NCBI GenBank assembly: GCA_959606705.1 | Contig: CAUHLX010000131.1 | Span: 1 to 7,742 of the forward strand | DNA length: 7,742 nucleotides | Reading direction: 5' to 3' | Origin: an uncultured Bacillota bacterium | GTDB lineage: Bacteria; Bacillota; Clostridia; Peptostreptococcales; Anaerovoracaceae | Part shown: positions 1 to 5,675 of the stretch, piece by piece | How positions within the stretch are numbered: the stretch's first letter is position 1 | Layout: the number at the start of each line of letters is the position of its first letter | The notes under the pieces: generated by a model | What the model was told of the DNA's origin: nothing | Database searches by the model: none | What the model saw: only the letters and a program-made list of their open reading frames with translations | Made by a program: the position numbers and the translations under genes

Positions 1-208
1 TGGTTCCGGCAAAGGTGAAAAAGGCCGCATAGAAGTTCAGCAGATCGTCCTTTCCGAAATCCAGGGAATCGATCCAGGAGCCGGGCTGGTCAAAATGGCT
101 CAGAATCTGTGGCATCAAAGCGCAGGGAACGATCAGAAGCAGGGTGGCGACAATGGTCACCAGCCACCATTTCCCGTAATGTTTGTTTTCATAACCCCGC
201 TGAACCAT
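1..208 (-). CDS. Membrane protein of unknown function, N-terminal part (runs off the left edge)
   Basis: The first 69 codons of a leftward gene are visible and the 3' end lies outside the window. The start ATG (206-208) is preceded by a GAGGAAG ribosome binding site (216-222 on the plus strand) with 7-nt spacing. The protein begins MVQRGYENKHYGKWW. A hydrophobic segment follows at about residues 14-34 (WLVTIVATLLLIVPCALM), then a polar stretch with DQPGSWIDSLDFGKDD, then the start of a second hydrophobic segment (LLNFYAAFFTFAGT) at the edge. This suggests an integral membrane protein with a short outside loop. No family can be named from this fragment. It is divergent from the ATPase gene, with 148 bases between the two starts. 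Confidence 0.7.
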   Translation of the reverse strand, partial: MVQRGYENKHYGKWWLVTIVATLLLIVPCALMPQILSHFDQPGSWIDSLDFGKDDLLNFYAAFFTFAGT

Positions 209-235
209 ATCGCTTCTTCCTCACTTTCTTTTTAT

Positions 236-248
236 GCTAAGTCTTAGC
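236..248. repeat. Perfect 13-bp palindrome in the divergent intergenic region
   Basis: GCTAAGTCTTAGC is a perfect 6-1-6 inverted repeat, 28 bases upstream of the start codon of the leftward membrane-protein gene. Its size and position would suit an operator for a small dimeric repressor. No convincing sigma-A promoter could be placed around it, so the regulatory role is only inferred. Confidence 0.4.
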
Positions 249-295
249 TTTCCCGAAAACTTCAAAGTTTAACGGTAAATTTACTGCTGAGAAAT

Positions 296-325
296 CGTCT
301 TGCGGATTTTGTCAATCCGAAGACG
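296..325. repeat. 30-base imperfect palindrome or hairpin between divergent genes
   Basis: The left arm (CGTCTT, a bulged G, CGGATT; 296-308) is fully complementary to the right arm (AATCCGAAGACG; 314-325), with a 5-base centre TTGTC. This is a 12-bp stem with one bulge. No T-tract follows directly on either strand, and the site lies between divergent starts where a terminator would not be expected. It is more likely a protein-binding dyad, a structured leader element or a dispersed repeat. Confidence 0.5.
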
Positions 326-339
326 GAACGAGTTTTCTG

Positions 340-348
340 TGATAAAAT
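340..348 (+). promoter_or_regulatory. Candidate extended -10 promoter for the ATPase gene
   Basis: The bases TGATAAAAT contain a TGn extension followed by the -10-like hexamer TAAAAT (343-348). No good -35 hexamer is present at 16-18 bases upstream, which is tolerated in extended -10 promoters. Transcription would start near 354-356, so the AGGAGG at 367-372 would be in the leader. This is a weak prediction. Confidence 0.35.
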
Positions 349-356
349 GGGTATGA

Positions 357-1160
357 ATGAAAGATCAGGAGGAATGGCGCGCCGTGTTGAATGGATCGAG
401 GATAAATGGGGAACAAACGTATGCGGAAGAATTTGAACGGCAGGGTCCTTACATTCGAAGCGTGGAAAAGCTTACGAAGGAAACGGAGGGGTATCCTTAT
501 GACCTGCCGGCGGTCCGCAATTTGACACGACTGGTGTTTCCCGGTCCGGTGACTTTTTTCGTGGGAGAAAACGGCACCGGAAAATCCACGCTGCTGGAAG
601 CCATGGCGGTGGAATACGGATTTAATCCGGAAGGCGGCAGCAAGGGTTTTTGTTTTTCTACCTGCGATTCCCATTCGGAACTGTATCGGGGAATCCGAAT
701 CGTCAAGGGGATTCGTCAGGCGGCGGACGGCTTTTTCCTGCGGGCGGAGAGCTTTTATAATGTGGAGACGGAGATTTCCAAGCTCTTCGGAGGGTATGAA
801 GCGGAGCTCAATTTCGGCGGACGTCCCCATCAGCAGTCCCATGGAGAAAGCTTTTTTTCTCTGATTCAAAATCGATTTCGGGGCAAGGGGCTCTATTTGC
901 TGGACGAGCCGGAGGCGGCGCTGTCCCCGACCAGACAGCTGGCCATGCTGGCGCTGATGCGGCAGCTGGTTTTGGATCGGTCTCAGTTTATCATCGCCAC
1001 CCATTCCCCTATTTTAATGGCTTATCCGGGAGCGGCCATCTATCGATTTTCGGAGGACGGGATCGAGGAAACCCGGTACGAGCAGACGGAACACTATCAG
1101 ATTACCAAAGAATTTTTACAGAATCCGGAACGGATGCTGCGAATTCTGTTTGAAGAATAA
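357..1160 (+). CDS. AAA/ABC-type predicted ATPase (COG3910-like)
   Basis: A soluble P-loop ATPase of the small, stand-alone ABC/SMC-like kind. Visible motifs are Walker A GENGTGKST (residues 70-78), a degenerate signature SHGES (161-165), Walker B LYLLDEPEAALS (179-190) and a switch histidine in IIATHSPIL (His216). The stretches GFNPEGGSKGFCFST and FLRAESFYNV are typical of a widespread bacterial family of predicted ATPases with no settled function. The length (267 aa) fits the family. The start is uncertain. ATG 357 has only a weak upstream ribosome site and lies almost at the predicted transcript start. GTG 384, 11 bases after AGGAGG (367-372), would give 258 aa and agrees better with that promoter. 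It is the first gene of a rightward run that continues with the NYN gene after 91 bases. Family assignment is firm; the biological role is unknown. Confidence 0.85.
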   Translation: MKDQEEWRAVLNGSRINGEQTYAEEFERQGPYIRSVEKLTKETEGYPYDLPAVRNLTRLVFPGPVTFFVGENGTGKSTLLEAMAVEYGFNPEGGSKGFCFSTCDSHSELYRGIRIVKGIRQAADGFFLRAESFYNVETEISKLFGGYEAELNFGGRPHQQSHGESFFSLIQNRFRGKGLYLLDEPEAALSPTRQLAMLALMRQLVLDRSQFIIATHSPILMAYPGAAIYRFSEDGIEETRYEQTEHYQITKEFLQNPERMLRILFEE

Positions 1161-1171
1161 TTTTATCGGGG

Positions 1172-1235
1172 GCCGGGGTCCCATAACCCGGCTCAACGAA
1201 GAGAGCCAAATCAGGAGGATCGGCAGGTGCCGATC
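1172..1235 (+). other. Three short inverted repeats in the ATPase-NYN spacer
   Basis: The 91-base spacer holds GCCGGG/CCCGGC (1172-1177/1187-1192), GGCTC/GAGCC (1190-1194/1203-1207) and GATCGGC/GCCGATC (1218-1224/1229-1235, AGGT loop). The first two share bases 1190-1192 and cannot form together. The third sits between an AGGAGG (1213-1218) and the ribosome site used by the NYN gene. No T-tract follows any of them, so they are not ordinary terminators. They may tune mRNA stability or translation of the downstream gene. Confidence 0.4.
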
Positions 1236-1251
1236 AAGGAAGGAGAAGGGA

Positions 1252-2337
1252 ATGGGAGCGGATCGCAATTATGCGGTACTGATCGATGCGGACAATATTT
1301 CGGATAAGTATATCAAAATTATACTGGACGAAATTTCCAATGACGGGATCGCGACTTATAAGAGGATTTACGGAGACTGGACCAAGCCGGAAATGGGGTC
1401 CTGGAAGAGCGTGCTGCTGGAGCACTCGGTTACCCCGATTCAGCAGTACGGATACACCACGGGAAAAAACGCCACGGATTCGGCGATGATCATCGACGCC
1501 ATGGATATTTTATACACGGGGAAGGTGGAGGGCTTCTGCCTGGTGTCCAGCGACAGTGATTTCACCCGGCTGGCGTCCCGCCTGAGAGAATCCGGAATGG
1601 ACGTGGTGGGAATGGGAGAGAAGAAGACTCCCAAGGCCTTTGTGGCGGCCTGCAATCGCTTCCGCTATCTGGACATTTTAGCCAAGGCCGAACAGGAGAC
1701 CAAGCGGGAGGCGGCGGAAAAGAAACGCCAAGCTGCCGCGGCCAAGAAGCAGGAGGAAGCGGCCGCGAAGAGCAAAGCCAAGGCGGCGGAGAGCAGATCG
1801 AAAACCAAGGCGGCAAAAGCGGAGGAGAAAGTCGGAGAGAAGGAAGAGGAGAGGGCGGAAAAACCGGAAAAGACGGAAAAGACTGAGAAGAACGGTCGGA
1901 GCGCTTCGAAGACAAAGACCTCGGTCAAGCCGCGGCGAGGGGTGTTCTACTCGGATGAGGAGCTGCACGATTTGACGGAGGACTTCAGTGCGGCGGAGGA
2001 TGCGGCAGTCATAGAGGACGCGGCTTCCGGAGAGGAAGCGGTTTCGGCGGAGGAGACGGCGGTTCCGGAGGAAGGGGAGGAAAAGGCGGAAATGACCACC
2101 CTGGATACCATTCGCCAGTCCGTTTTGACCATCGTCCGGGAAAACTCCGACGACGACGGCTACGTGTTCATCGGAGATATCGGAAATCGTTTGAATAAAA
2201 GATATTCCGACTTCGACGTCCGCAACTACGGCTTTAAAAAGCTGACCCCCTTTATTCAGTCGCTGGGGGTGTTTGAGATCAAGGGCGTAAAGCCCGAAGG
2301 CACCAACAACAAGCTGGTTTATGTGAAGGAAAAGTAG
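1252..2337 (+). CDS. LabA-like NYN (PIN-fold) protein with C-terminal OST-HTH/LOTUS domain
   Basis: The frame is open from 1150, but ATG 1252 is chosen because AAGGAGAAGGG lies just upstream, giving 361 aa. Residues 6-143 form a NYN/PIN-like nuclease domain. It has VLIDADN (Asp12, Asp14), NATDSAMIIDAMD (Asp76) and LVSSDSDFTRL (Asp101, Asp103), the acidic residues expected for metal-dependent RNA cleavage. Residues 144-230 are a Lys/Glu/Ala-rich, probably helical linker with net positive charge. Residues 235-282 are strongly acidic. Residues 283-361 resemble an OST-HTH/LOTUS domain (RQSVLTIVRENSDDDGYVFIGD... DVRNYGFKKLTPFIQSLG), a fold linked to RNA binding. Known family members are predicted RNases with unclear targets. 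It lies 91 bases after the ATPase gene and 16 bases before the GNAT gene. Domain calls are firm; enzymatic activity is inferred. Confidence 0.9.
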   Translation: MGADRNYAVLIDADNISDKYIKIILDEISNDGIATYKRIYGDWTKPEMGSWKSVLLEHSVTPIQQYGYTTGKNATDSAMIIDAMDILYTGKVEGFCLVSSDSDFTRLASRLRESGMDVVGMGEKKTPKAFVAACNRFRYLDILAKAEQETKREAAEKKRQAAAAKKQEEAAAKSKAKAAESRSKTKAAKAEEKVGEKEEERAEKPEKTEKTEKNGRSASKTKTSVKPRRGVFYSDEELHDLTEDFSAAEDAAVIEDAASGEEAVSAEETAVPEEGEEKAEMTTLDTIRQSVLTIVRENSDDDGYVFIGDIGNRLNKRYSDFDVRNYGFKKLTPFIQSLGVFEIKGVKPEGTNNKLVYVKEK

Positions 2338-2353
2338 AAAGGACGGGAATTCG

Positions 2354-2902
2354 ATGGAAACGCGGCGCGTGGGGAAATGGCGGCTCCGACAGGCAGGACC
2401 GGAAGACGCGGAGCTTCTGTGCCGCCTCATGTGGGAGCTGGCGGAATACGAAGGGGTTCCGGATTCCATGGGGACCACTCCGGAAGGACTGCGCAAGGCG
2501 ATGGCGGACGCGAAGGGACCGGAAGCAATCCTCTGTGAAACCGATGACGAAAAGCGGGAACCGATGGGGTTTGGAATTTATGCGTTCAGCTTTTCCACAT
2601 TTACGGGGAAGATGAGTGTTTATATCGATGATCTCTATGTGCGGGAGGAATACCGTGGATGCGGATTGGGCAGTGCCCTGTTCGCCCGGATTGCCCGGAT
2701 CGCCTCGGAGCGGGACTGCGGTCGGGTGGACTGGTACTGCATGAAGACCAACACCGCGGGACAGTCGTATTATGATCAAGTGCTTTTAGCGGAACAGGTG
2801 GACTGGCTCTTAGTGTACCGGCTGGATGAAAAAGCACTGCGCCGTCTGGGAGAAAAGGCACCGGGTGCGGCGGGAAAAGGGGGGAAGGGCATTGATCTAT
2901 GA
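2354..2902 (+). CDS. GNAT-family N-acetyltransferase (diamine-acetyltransferase-like)
   Basis: An acetyl-CoA-dependent N-acetyltransferase of 182 aa. The acetyl-CoA-binding motif A is clear: IDDLYVREEYRGCGLGSALF, with R-x-x-G-x-G at residues 101-106. N-terminal helices (PEDAELLCRLMWELAEYEG) and the later W-x-x-x-x-N-x-x-x-x-x-Y-Y pattern (DWYCMKTNTAGQSYYDQ, Tyr139-Tyr140) resemble the spermidine/diamine acetyltransferase branch. The substrate cannot be read from sequence. The last 20 residues are Lys/Gly/Ala-rich and are probably a flexible tail. The tail DNA also supplies the purine-rich ribosome site for sfsA, whose start lies inside this gene (11-base overlap). The start ATG follows a modest AAAGGACGGG site. 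Confidence 0.88.
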   Translation: METRRVGKWRLRQAGPEDAELLCRLMWELAEYEGVPDSMGTTPEGLRKAMADAKGPEAILCETDDEKREPMGFGIYAFSFSTFTGKMSVYIDDLYVREEYRGCGLGSALFARIARIASERDCGRVDWYCMKTNTAGQSYYDQVLLAEQVDWLLVYRLDEKALRRLGEKAPGAAGKGGKGIDL

Positions 2903-3635
2903 GACTGTAAAAAAAGCTCGTTTTATAAGCCGTCCCAATCGCTTCATCGCCCAGGTCGAGTTGGACGGCGCGGAGGAACGGGTTCACGTAAAAAACACGG
3001 GGCGCTGCGCGGAGCTGCTGCTGCCGGGCCGCACGGTATACCTGGAGGATTCTCAGCCTCGCCAGGCTGGGAAAAAGACTGGTCCGACACGCAAGACGCG
3101 TTACGATCTGATCGGGGTGGAACGGTATCTGGAGGATTCGGGAGAGACCATTTTGATCAACATGGATTCTCAGGCTCCCAATCAAGTGGCCAAGGAGGCC
3201 TTTGAAACGGGACATATTTGTTTGCCGGGCACGGAAACCTTGACGCTGGAGCGTGTCCGTTCGGAGCGGACCTTCGGAAATTCCCGGTTCGATCTGTATC
3301 TGGAATACACGGAGGGGGTGAACGCTTTCGTAGAGGTCAAGGGGGTTACTCTTCTTGATGGAACCACGGCCATGTTTCCGGACGCGCCCACCCTGCGTGG
3401 GATCAAGCATGTGAACGAGCTGTGCAGGGCTTCGGAGGCGGGGTACCTGACGGCGGTACTGTTTCTCATACAGATGAAAGGACCGTCCCGCTTCATGCCC
3501 AATGACCGCACGCAGCCGGAATTTCGTCAGGCGCTGCGGCGGGCCCGGGAACGGGGGGTTTTTCTGTTCGCCTATGACTGCAATGTGACGGAGGACCGCC
3601 TGGAGGCGGACGCTCCGGTGGAGGTAATATTATGA
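2892..3635 (+). CDS. sfsA: DNA/RNA nuclease SfsA (sugar fermentation stimulation protein homologue)
   Basis: A 247-aa SfsA-family protein. The family is named for sugar-fermentation regulation in E. coli and has an OB-like N-terminal part followed by a PD-(D/E)XK nuclease-like fold. Characteristic stretches are FISRPNRFIAQVELDG (11-26), VHVKNTGRCAELLLPG (31-46), INMDSQAPNQVAKEAF (89-104), SRFDLYLEY (131-139) and FVEVKGVTLL (146-155). Also present are FPDAPTLRGIKHVNEL (162-177) and FMPNDRTQPEFRQALRRA (201-218). Asp134, Glu148 and Lys150 fit the PD-(D/E)XK catalytic set. The start is taken as TTG 2892, in frame and preceded by GGGGGGAAGG. It matches the usual family N-terminus, whereas the open frame from ATG 2826 adds 22 basic residues with no family likeness. 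It overlaps the GNAT gene by 11 bases and nfo by 4, so translational coupling is likely. Confidence 0.92.
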   Translation: MIYETVKKARFISRPNRFIAQVELDGAEERVHVKNTGRCAELLLPGRTVYLEDSQPRQAGKKTGPTRKTRYDLIGVERYLEDSGETILINMDSQAPNQVAKEAFETGHICLPGTETLTLERVRSERTFGNSRFDLYLEYTEGVNAFVEVKGVTLLDGTTAMFPDAPTLRGIKHVNELCRASEAGYLTAVLFLIQMKGPSRFMPNDRTQPEFRQALRRARERGVFLFAYDCNVTEDRLEADAPVEVIL

Positions 3636-4483
3636 TTTCGTTAGGATGTCACTTGTCCGCGGCCGCGGGCTATGAAAAGATAGGAAACACGGCGGTGTCC
3701 ATCGGGGCGAACACCTTTCAGTTTTTCACCAGGAATCCTCGTGGAGGAAGTGCCAAAGCCATCGATCCTCAGGATGTGGAAAAATTGAAAGAGATTCTTT
3801 CCACCCATCGGTTTGCACCAATTCTGGCCCATGCGCCATATACGCTGAACATGGCCTCCGATACGCAAAAGACCCGGGAGTTTGCGGAAATGATCTTCGC
3901 CGACGATCTGGAACGCCTGGCCCAGCTGCCCTGTGAGCTTTACAATTTCCATCCCGGAAGCCATACCGGCATCGGGGCCTGGAAGGGCATTCAAAACATC
4001 GTGGATATTTTGAATCGGACGGTCACCCAACCCGAAGGCTGTACGATTTTATTGGAAACGATGTCGGGAAAGGGGACCGAGATCGGGAAAACCTTTGAAG
4101 AAATTCGGGAGATCATCGATGGAACGCAGGTTCCGGAACGGTTTGGGGTCTGCTTGGATACCTGTCACATGTTCTGTGCGGGCTACGATATTGTCGACCG
4201 GCTGGACGACGTGGTGGAAGAGCTGGATCGCGTGATCGGACTGGAACGGGTCCGCGCGGTGCATCTCAACGACAGCATGATGCCGTTTGACAGCCGAAAG
4301 GATCGCCACGCCGGCTTCGGCGAGGGAAAGATCGGCGGAGAAGCACTGCTGGGAGTCTTGACTCACCCGGCTTTGTGCAAGCTGCCGTTTTATCTGGAAA
4401 CCCCTTACGATGAAGATGGGCACCAGCGGGAAATCCAAATGATCCGGGAGCTGGTGGCGGAGCGCCGGGGGGAAAAGGCTTAA
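3632..4483 (+). CDS. nfo: Deoxyribonuclease IV (AP endonuclease, endonuclease IV family)
   Basis: Base-excision-repair enzyme that cuts 5' of abasic sites and trims damaged 3' ends, using three zinc ions in a TIM barrel. The length of 283 aa is normal. All nine metal ligands of the family can be matched: His67 (LAHAPY), His107 (NFHPGS), Glu142 (LLETMSG), Asp176 and His179 (CLDTCH), His211 (VHLNDS), Asp224 and His226 (DRHAGFGEG) and Glu256 (YLETPYD). The N-terminus (ISLGCHLSAAAGYEKIG) is also typical. The start ATG overlaps the sfsA stop as ATGA and is preceded by GGAGG (3620-3624) with 7-nt spacing, which suggests coupled translation. It is the last gene of the rightward run; a hairpin terminator follows. 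The protein appears intact and functional. Confidence 0.97.
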   Translation: MISLGCHLSAAAGYEKIGNTAVSIGANTFQFFTRNPRGGSAKAIDPQDVEKLKEILSTHRFAPILAHAPYTLNMASDTQKTREFAEMIFADDLERLAQLPCELYNFHPGSHTGIGAWKGIQNIVDILNRTVTQPEGCTILLETMSGKGTEIGKTFEEIREIIDGTQVPERFGVCLDTCHMFCAGYDIVDRLDDVVEELDRVIGLERVRAVHLNDSMMPFDSRKDRHAGFGEGKIGGEALLGVLTHPALCKLPFYLETPYDEDGHQREIQMIRELVAERRGEKA

Positions 4484-4488
4484 GTGCC

Positions 4489-4503
4489 GGAGAACGATTC
4501 TCC
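4489..4503 (+). other. Small hairpin just after nfo
   Basis: GGAGAA-CGA-TTCTCC forms a 6-bp stem with a 3-base loop, starting 5 bases after the nfo stop codon. No T-tract follows on the plus strand. It may protect the mRNA 3' end together with the larger hairpin downstream. Confidence 0.35.
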
Positions 4504-4508
4504 TGACC

Positions 4509-4547
4509 AAAAAAGACTTCCGACAGCCCCATAAGAGCTGTCGGAAG
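4509..4547 (-). terminator. Intrinsic terminator for the secreted-protein gene, possibly bidirectional
   Basis: CTTCCGACAGC (4517-4527) and GCTGTCGGAAG (4537-4547) form a perfect 11-bp stem with a 9-base loop. Read leftwards, the stem is followed by TCTTTTTT (complement of the A-run at 4509-4514), a good terminator for the gene ending at 4569. Read rightwards after nfo, the following T-tract is weaker (GAGTCTTTGTTTCTC), but the same hairpin may serve both convergent units. Confidence 0.85.
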
Positions 4548-4568
4548 CAGGATAGAGTCTTTGTTTCT

Positions 4569-5483
4569 CTACATCACTCCGCCGTAACCGTCCACGTTGA
4601 GATCGAAGGAGTAATTCCCTTCTTTGGTCTGCCCGTCCATGGTCAGATCGTAGGTGAGCACGACTTTATAGACATTACCGTTCTCGAAGGAGCCGCTGAT
4701 GCGTCCTCCGTTCAGATAGCCATCCAGATAACCTTCGTATGACAGCTCGGATTCCGTTAGCTCTTGCTGTGTGAATTCTTGGAATTCGGCGGTCTTTCCG
4801 TCGACCGTGGCGGCTTTGATCTTCATTTCCGTCACCTTTCCGATGTCAGCCAAATGTCCTTTGAAGAAGGCGATGGCACAGTAGTCGGAATCGAGGCCCA
4901 GCAGGTCCAGACCTGCCAGGGAGGCTCCGGAGTTCAACTCCGCCGTCTTGGTCTCTCCATCCCAGATTACCTCGAAGCCTAACGTCTCCGCTAGGTATTT
5001 CACGGGGGCATAGGTCCGATTTTCTTTGACAATGGCCTCCGTATCCATGACAATCTTTTCTGTCATGGTTTCGCTTTCGATCGGCGTCTTCCTCTCCGTA
5101 TCGGTGGTATCGTAGAAGCTCACCGTATAAACCGCTTCTTTGCTGCCGATGGTAAAGTCGACGGTCTCCGTTCCCAGATAATAGGTGCCGGTATGGGTGT
5201 CATCCGGACTGTCTATGAGAGGCGTGGTCTCAGGGGTATAAGTCTTCGTAAAAGTGGCCACCTTTTTCGTGCCGTCCCAGGCGACCTCCAAGTCCATGGC
5301 CTGAGCGATGGGGGAGAGCGGGGTCAGCGTGCGGCTGTCCGCGTTGACATAGGGTTTGGCGTCAGGGAAGGCCACGGCCTGTCCGTCCACCGTGACTTGG
5401 ATCCCGTCCGCCGCAAAGACGCTCAGCGGGGTCAGCGTTAACAGCAGAAGTACTGCCAGTAGAATGGATCGAGTTTTTTTCAT
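4569..5483 (-). CDS. Secreted protein with two copper-amine-oxidase-N-like repeats
   Basis: A 304-aa exported protein. Residues 1-24 are a classical signal peptide (MKKTRS, hydrophobic core LLAVLLLLTLTPL, cleavage near VFA-AD). The mature part carries two repeats like the copper amine oxidase N-terminal (stalk) domain, a module that is common in Clostridia and usually found without any oxidase. Repeat one is about residues 27-79 (RTLTPLSPIAQAMDLEVAWDG). Repeat two is about 105-183 (NRTYAPVKYLAETLGFEVIWDG). The C-terminal third (190-304) is not recognised; it is beta-rich in appearance and acidic. No transmembrane anchor, LPXTG or lipobox is visible, so it is probably secreted or loosely wall-bound. 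AAGGAGG (5489-5495) precedes the ATG with 5-nt spacing. It has its own promoter and terminator and is probably monocistronic. It has no copper-oxidase catalytic domain. Confidence 0.9.
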   Translation of the reverse strand: MKKTRSILLAVLLLLTLTPLSVFAADGIQVTVDGQAVAFPDAKPYVNADSRTLTPLSPIAQAMDLEVAWDGTKKVATFTKTYTPETTPLIDSPDDTHTGTYYLGTETVDFTIGSKEAVYTVSFYDTTDTERKTPIESETMTEKIVMDTEAIVKENRTYAPVKYLAETLGFEVIWDGETKTAELNSGASLAGLDLLGLDSDYCAIAFFKGHLADIGKVTEMKIKAATVDGKTAEFQEFTQQELTESELSYEGYLDGYLNGGRISGSFENGNVYKVVLTYDLTMDGQTKEGNYSFDLNVDGYGGVM

Positions 5484-5531
5484 GAGAACCTCCTTAAATG
5501 AATCCCTATCGATTGGTTTTGTTTCTTTTCT

Positions 5532-5560
5532 ATTTTACCACAATATTCTGATATTGTTAA
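5532..5560 (-). promoter_or_regulatory. Sigma-A-type promoter of the secreted-protein gene
   Basis: Read leftwards, TTAACA (-35, complement of 5555-5560) and TAAAAT (-10, complement of 5532-5537) are separated by exactly 17 bases. Each hexamer differs from consensus by one base. It lies about 50 bases upstream of the start codon at 5483, with AAGGAGG between. This is the best promoter in the window. Confidence 0.8.
5540..5557. promoter_or_regulatory. 18-bp dyad inside the leftward promoter: candidate operator
   Basis: ACAATAT-TCTG-ATATTGT is a perfect 7-4-7 inverted repeat. It fills most of the spacer and overlaps part of the -35 hexamer of the leftward promoter. A dimeric repressor bound here would block RNA polymerase. 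The nearby PadR protein is an obvious candidate, but the site does not show the ATGT-N8-ACAT form known for some PadR proteins, so the binder is unknown. Confidence 0.5.
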
Positions 5561-5594
5561 GATTGTCATGTGGGCTTTTCTTGAAAAACGATGA

Positions 5595-5623
5595 TTGCTT
5601 ATTGAATAGCAGTGTGGTATTCT
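5595..5623 (+). promoter_or_regulatory. Candidate promoter of the HAAS/RDD-PadR operon
   Basis: TTGCTT (5595-5600) and TATTCT (5618-5623) are spaced by 17 bases. The -10 has a TGG extension (5615-5617) that can compensate for the weak hexamers. A transcript would start near 5630, about 45 bases before the ATG at 5676. Moderate prediction. Confidence 0.45.
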
Positions 5624-5652
5624 ATGGTTACCTATTAATTAATAAATAATAG
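5604..5652. promoter_or_regulatory. Two short dyads around the rightward promoter start
   Basis: GAATA-N9-TATTC (5604-5622) covers the -10 region, and CTATTA-N9-TAATAG (5632-5652) lies over the expected transcript start. Both arms are short and AT-rich, so chance is possible. The shared 9-base spacer and the position would suit autoregulation by the PadR encoded in this operon. Confidence 0.3.
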
Positions 5653-5675
5653 TGGATCGAGTGGGGGAGATCGCA

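Noticed and set aside
374..436. Twenty-codon leader peptide starting at ATG 374 after AGGAGG
   Set aside because: Only one base separates AGGAGG from this ATG, too close for initiation, and the frame lies inside the ATPase gene.
312..1004. Leftward open frame opposite the ATPase gene
   Set aside because: The opposite strand carries clear Walker A, Walker B and switch motifs, and the leftward product has no recognisable features.
1227..1307. Possible 26-codon upstream frame starting at GTG 1227
   Set aside because: AGGAGG at 1213-1218 is well spaced, but the GTG is inside a hairpin, the peptide has no likeness or repeat codons, and it overlaps the NYN start. Not enough to call.
1678..2496. 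Long leftward open frame opposite the NYN and GNAT genes
   Set aside because: It is the antisense of the Lys/Glu-rich linker and the OST-HTH coding region, giving an Arg/Leu/Phe-rich product with no domain. The plus-strand genes explain the DNA fully.
2826..2891. Upstream extension of sfsA to ATG 2826
   Set aside because: The extra 22 residues do not fit the family N-terminus, and the purine-rich ribosome site points to TTG 2892.
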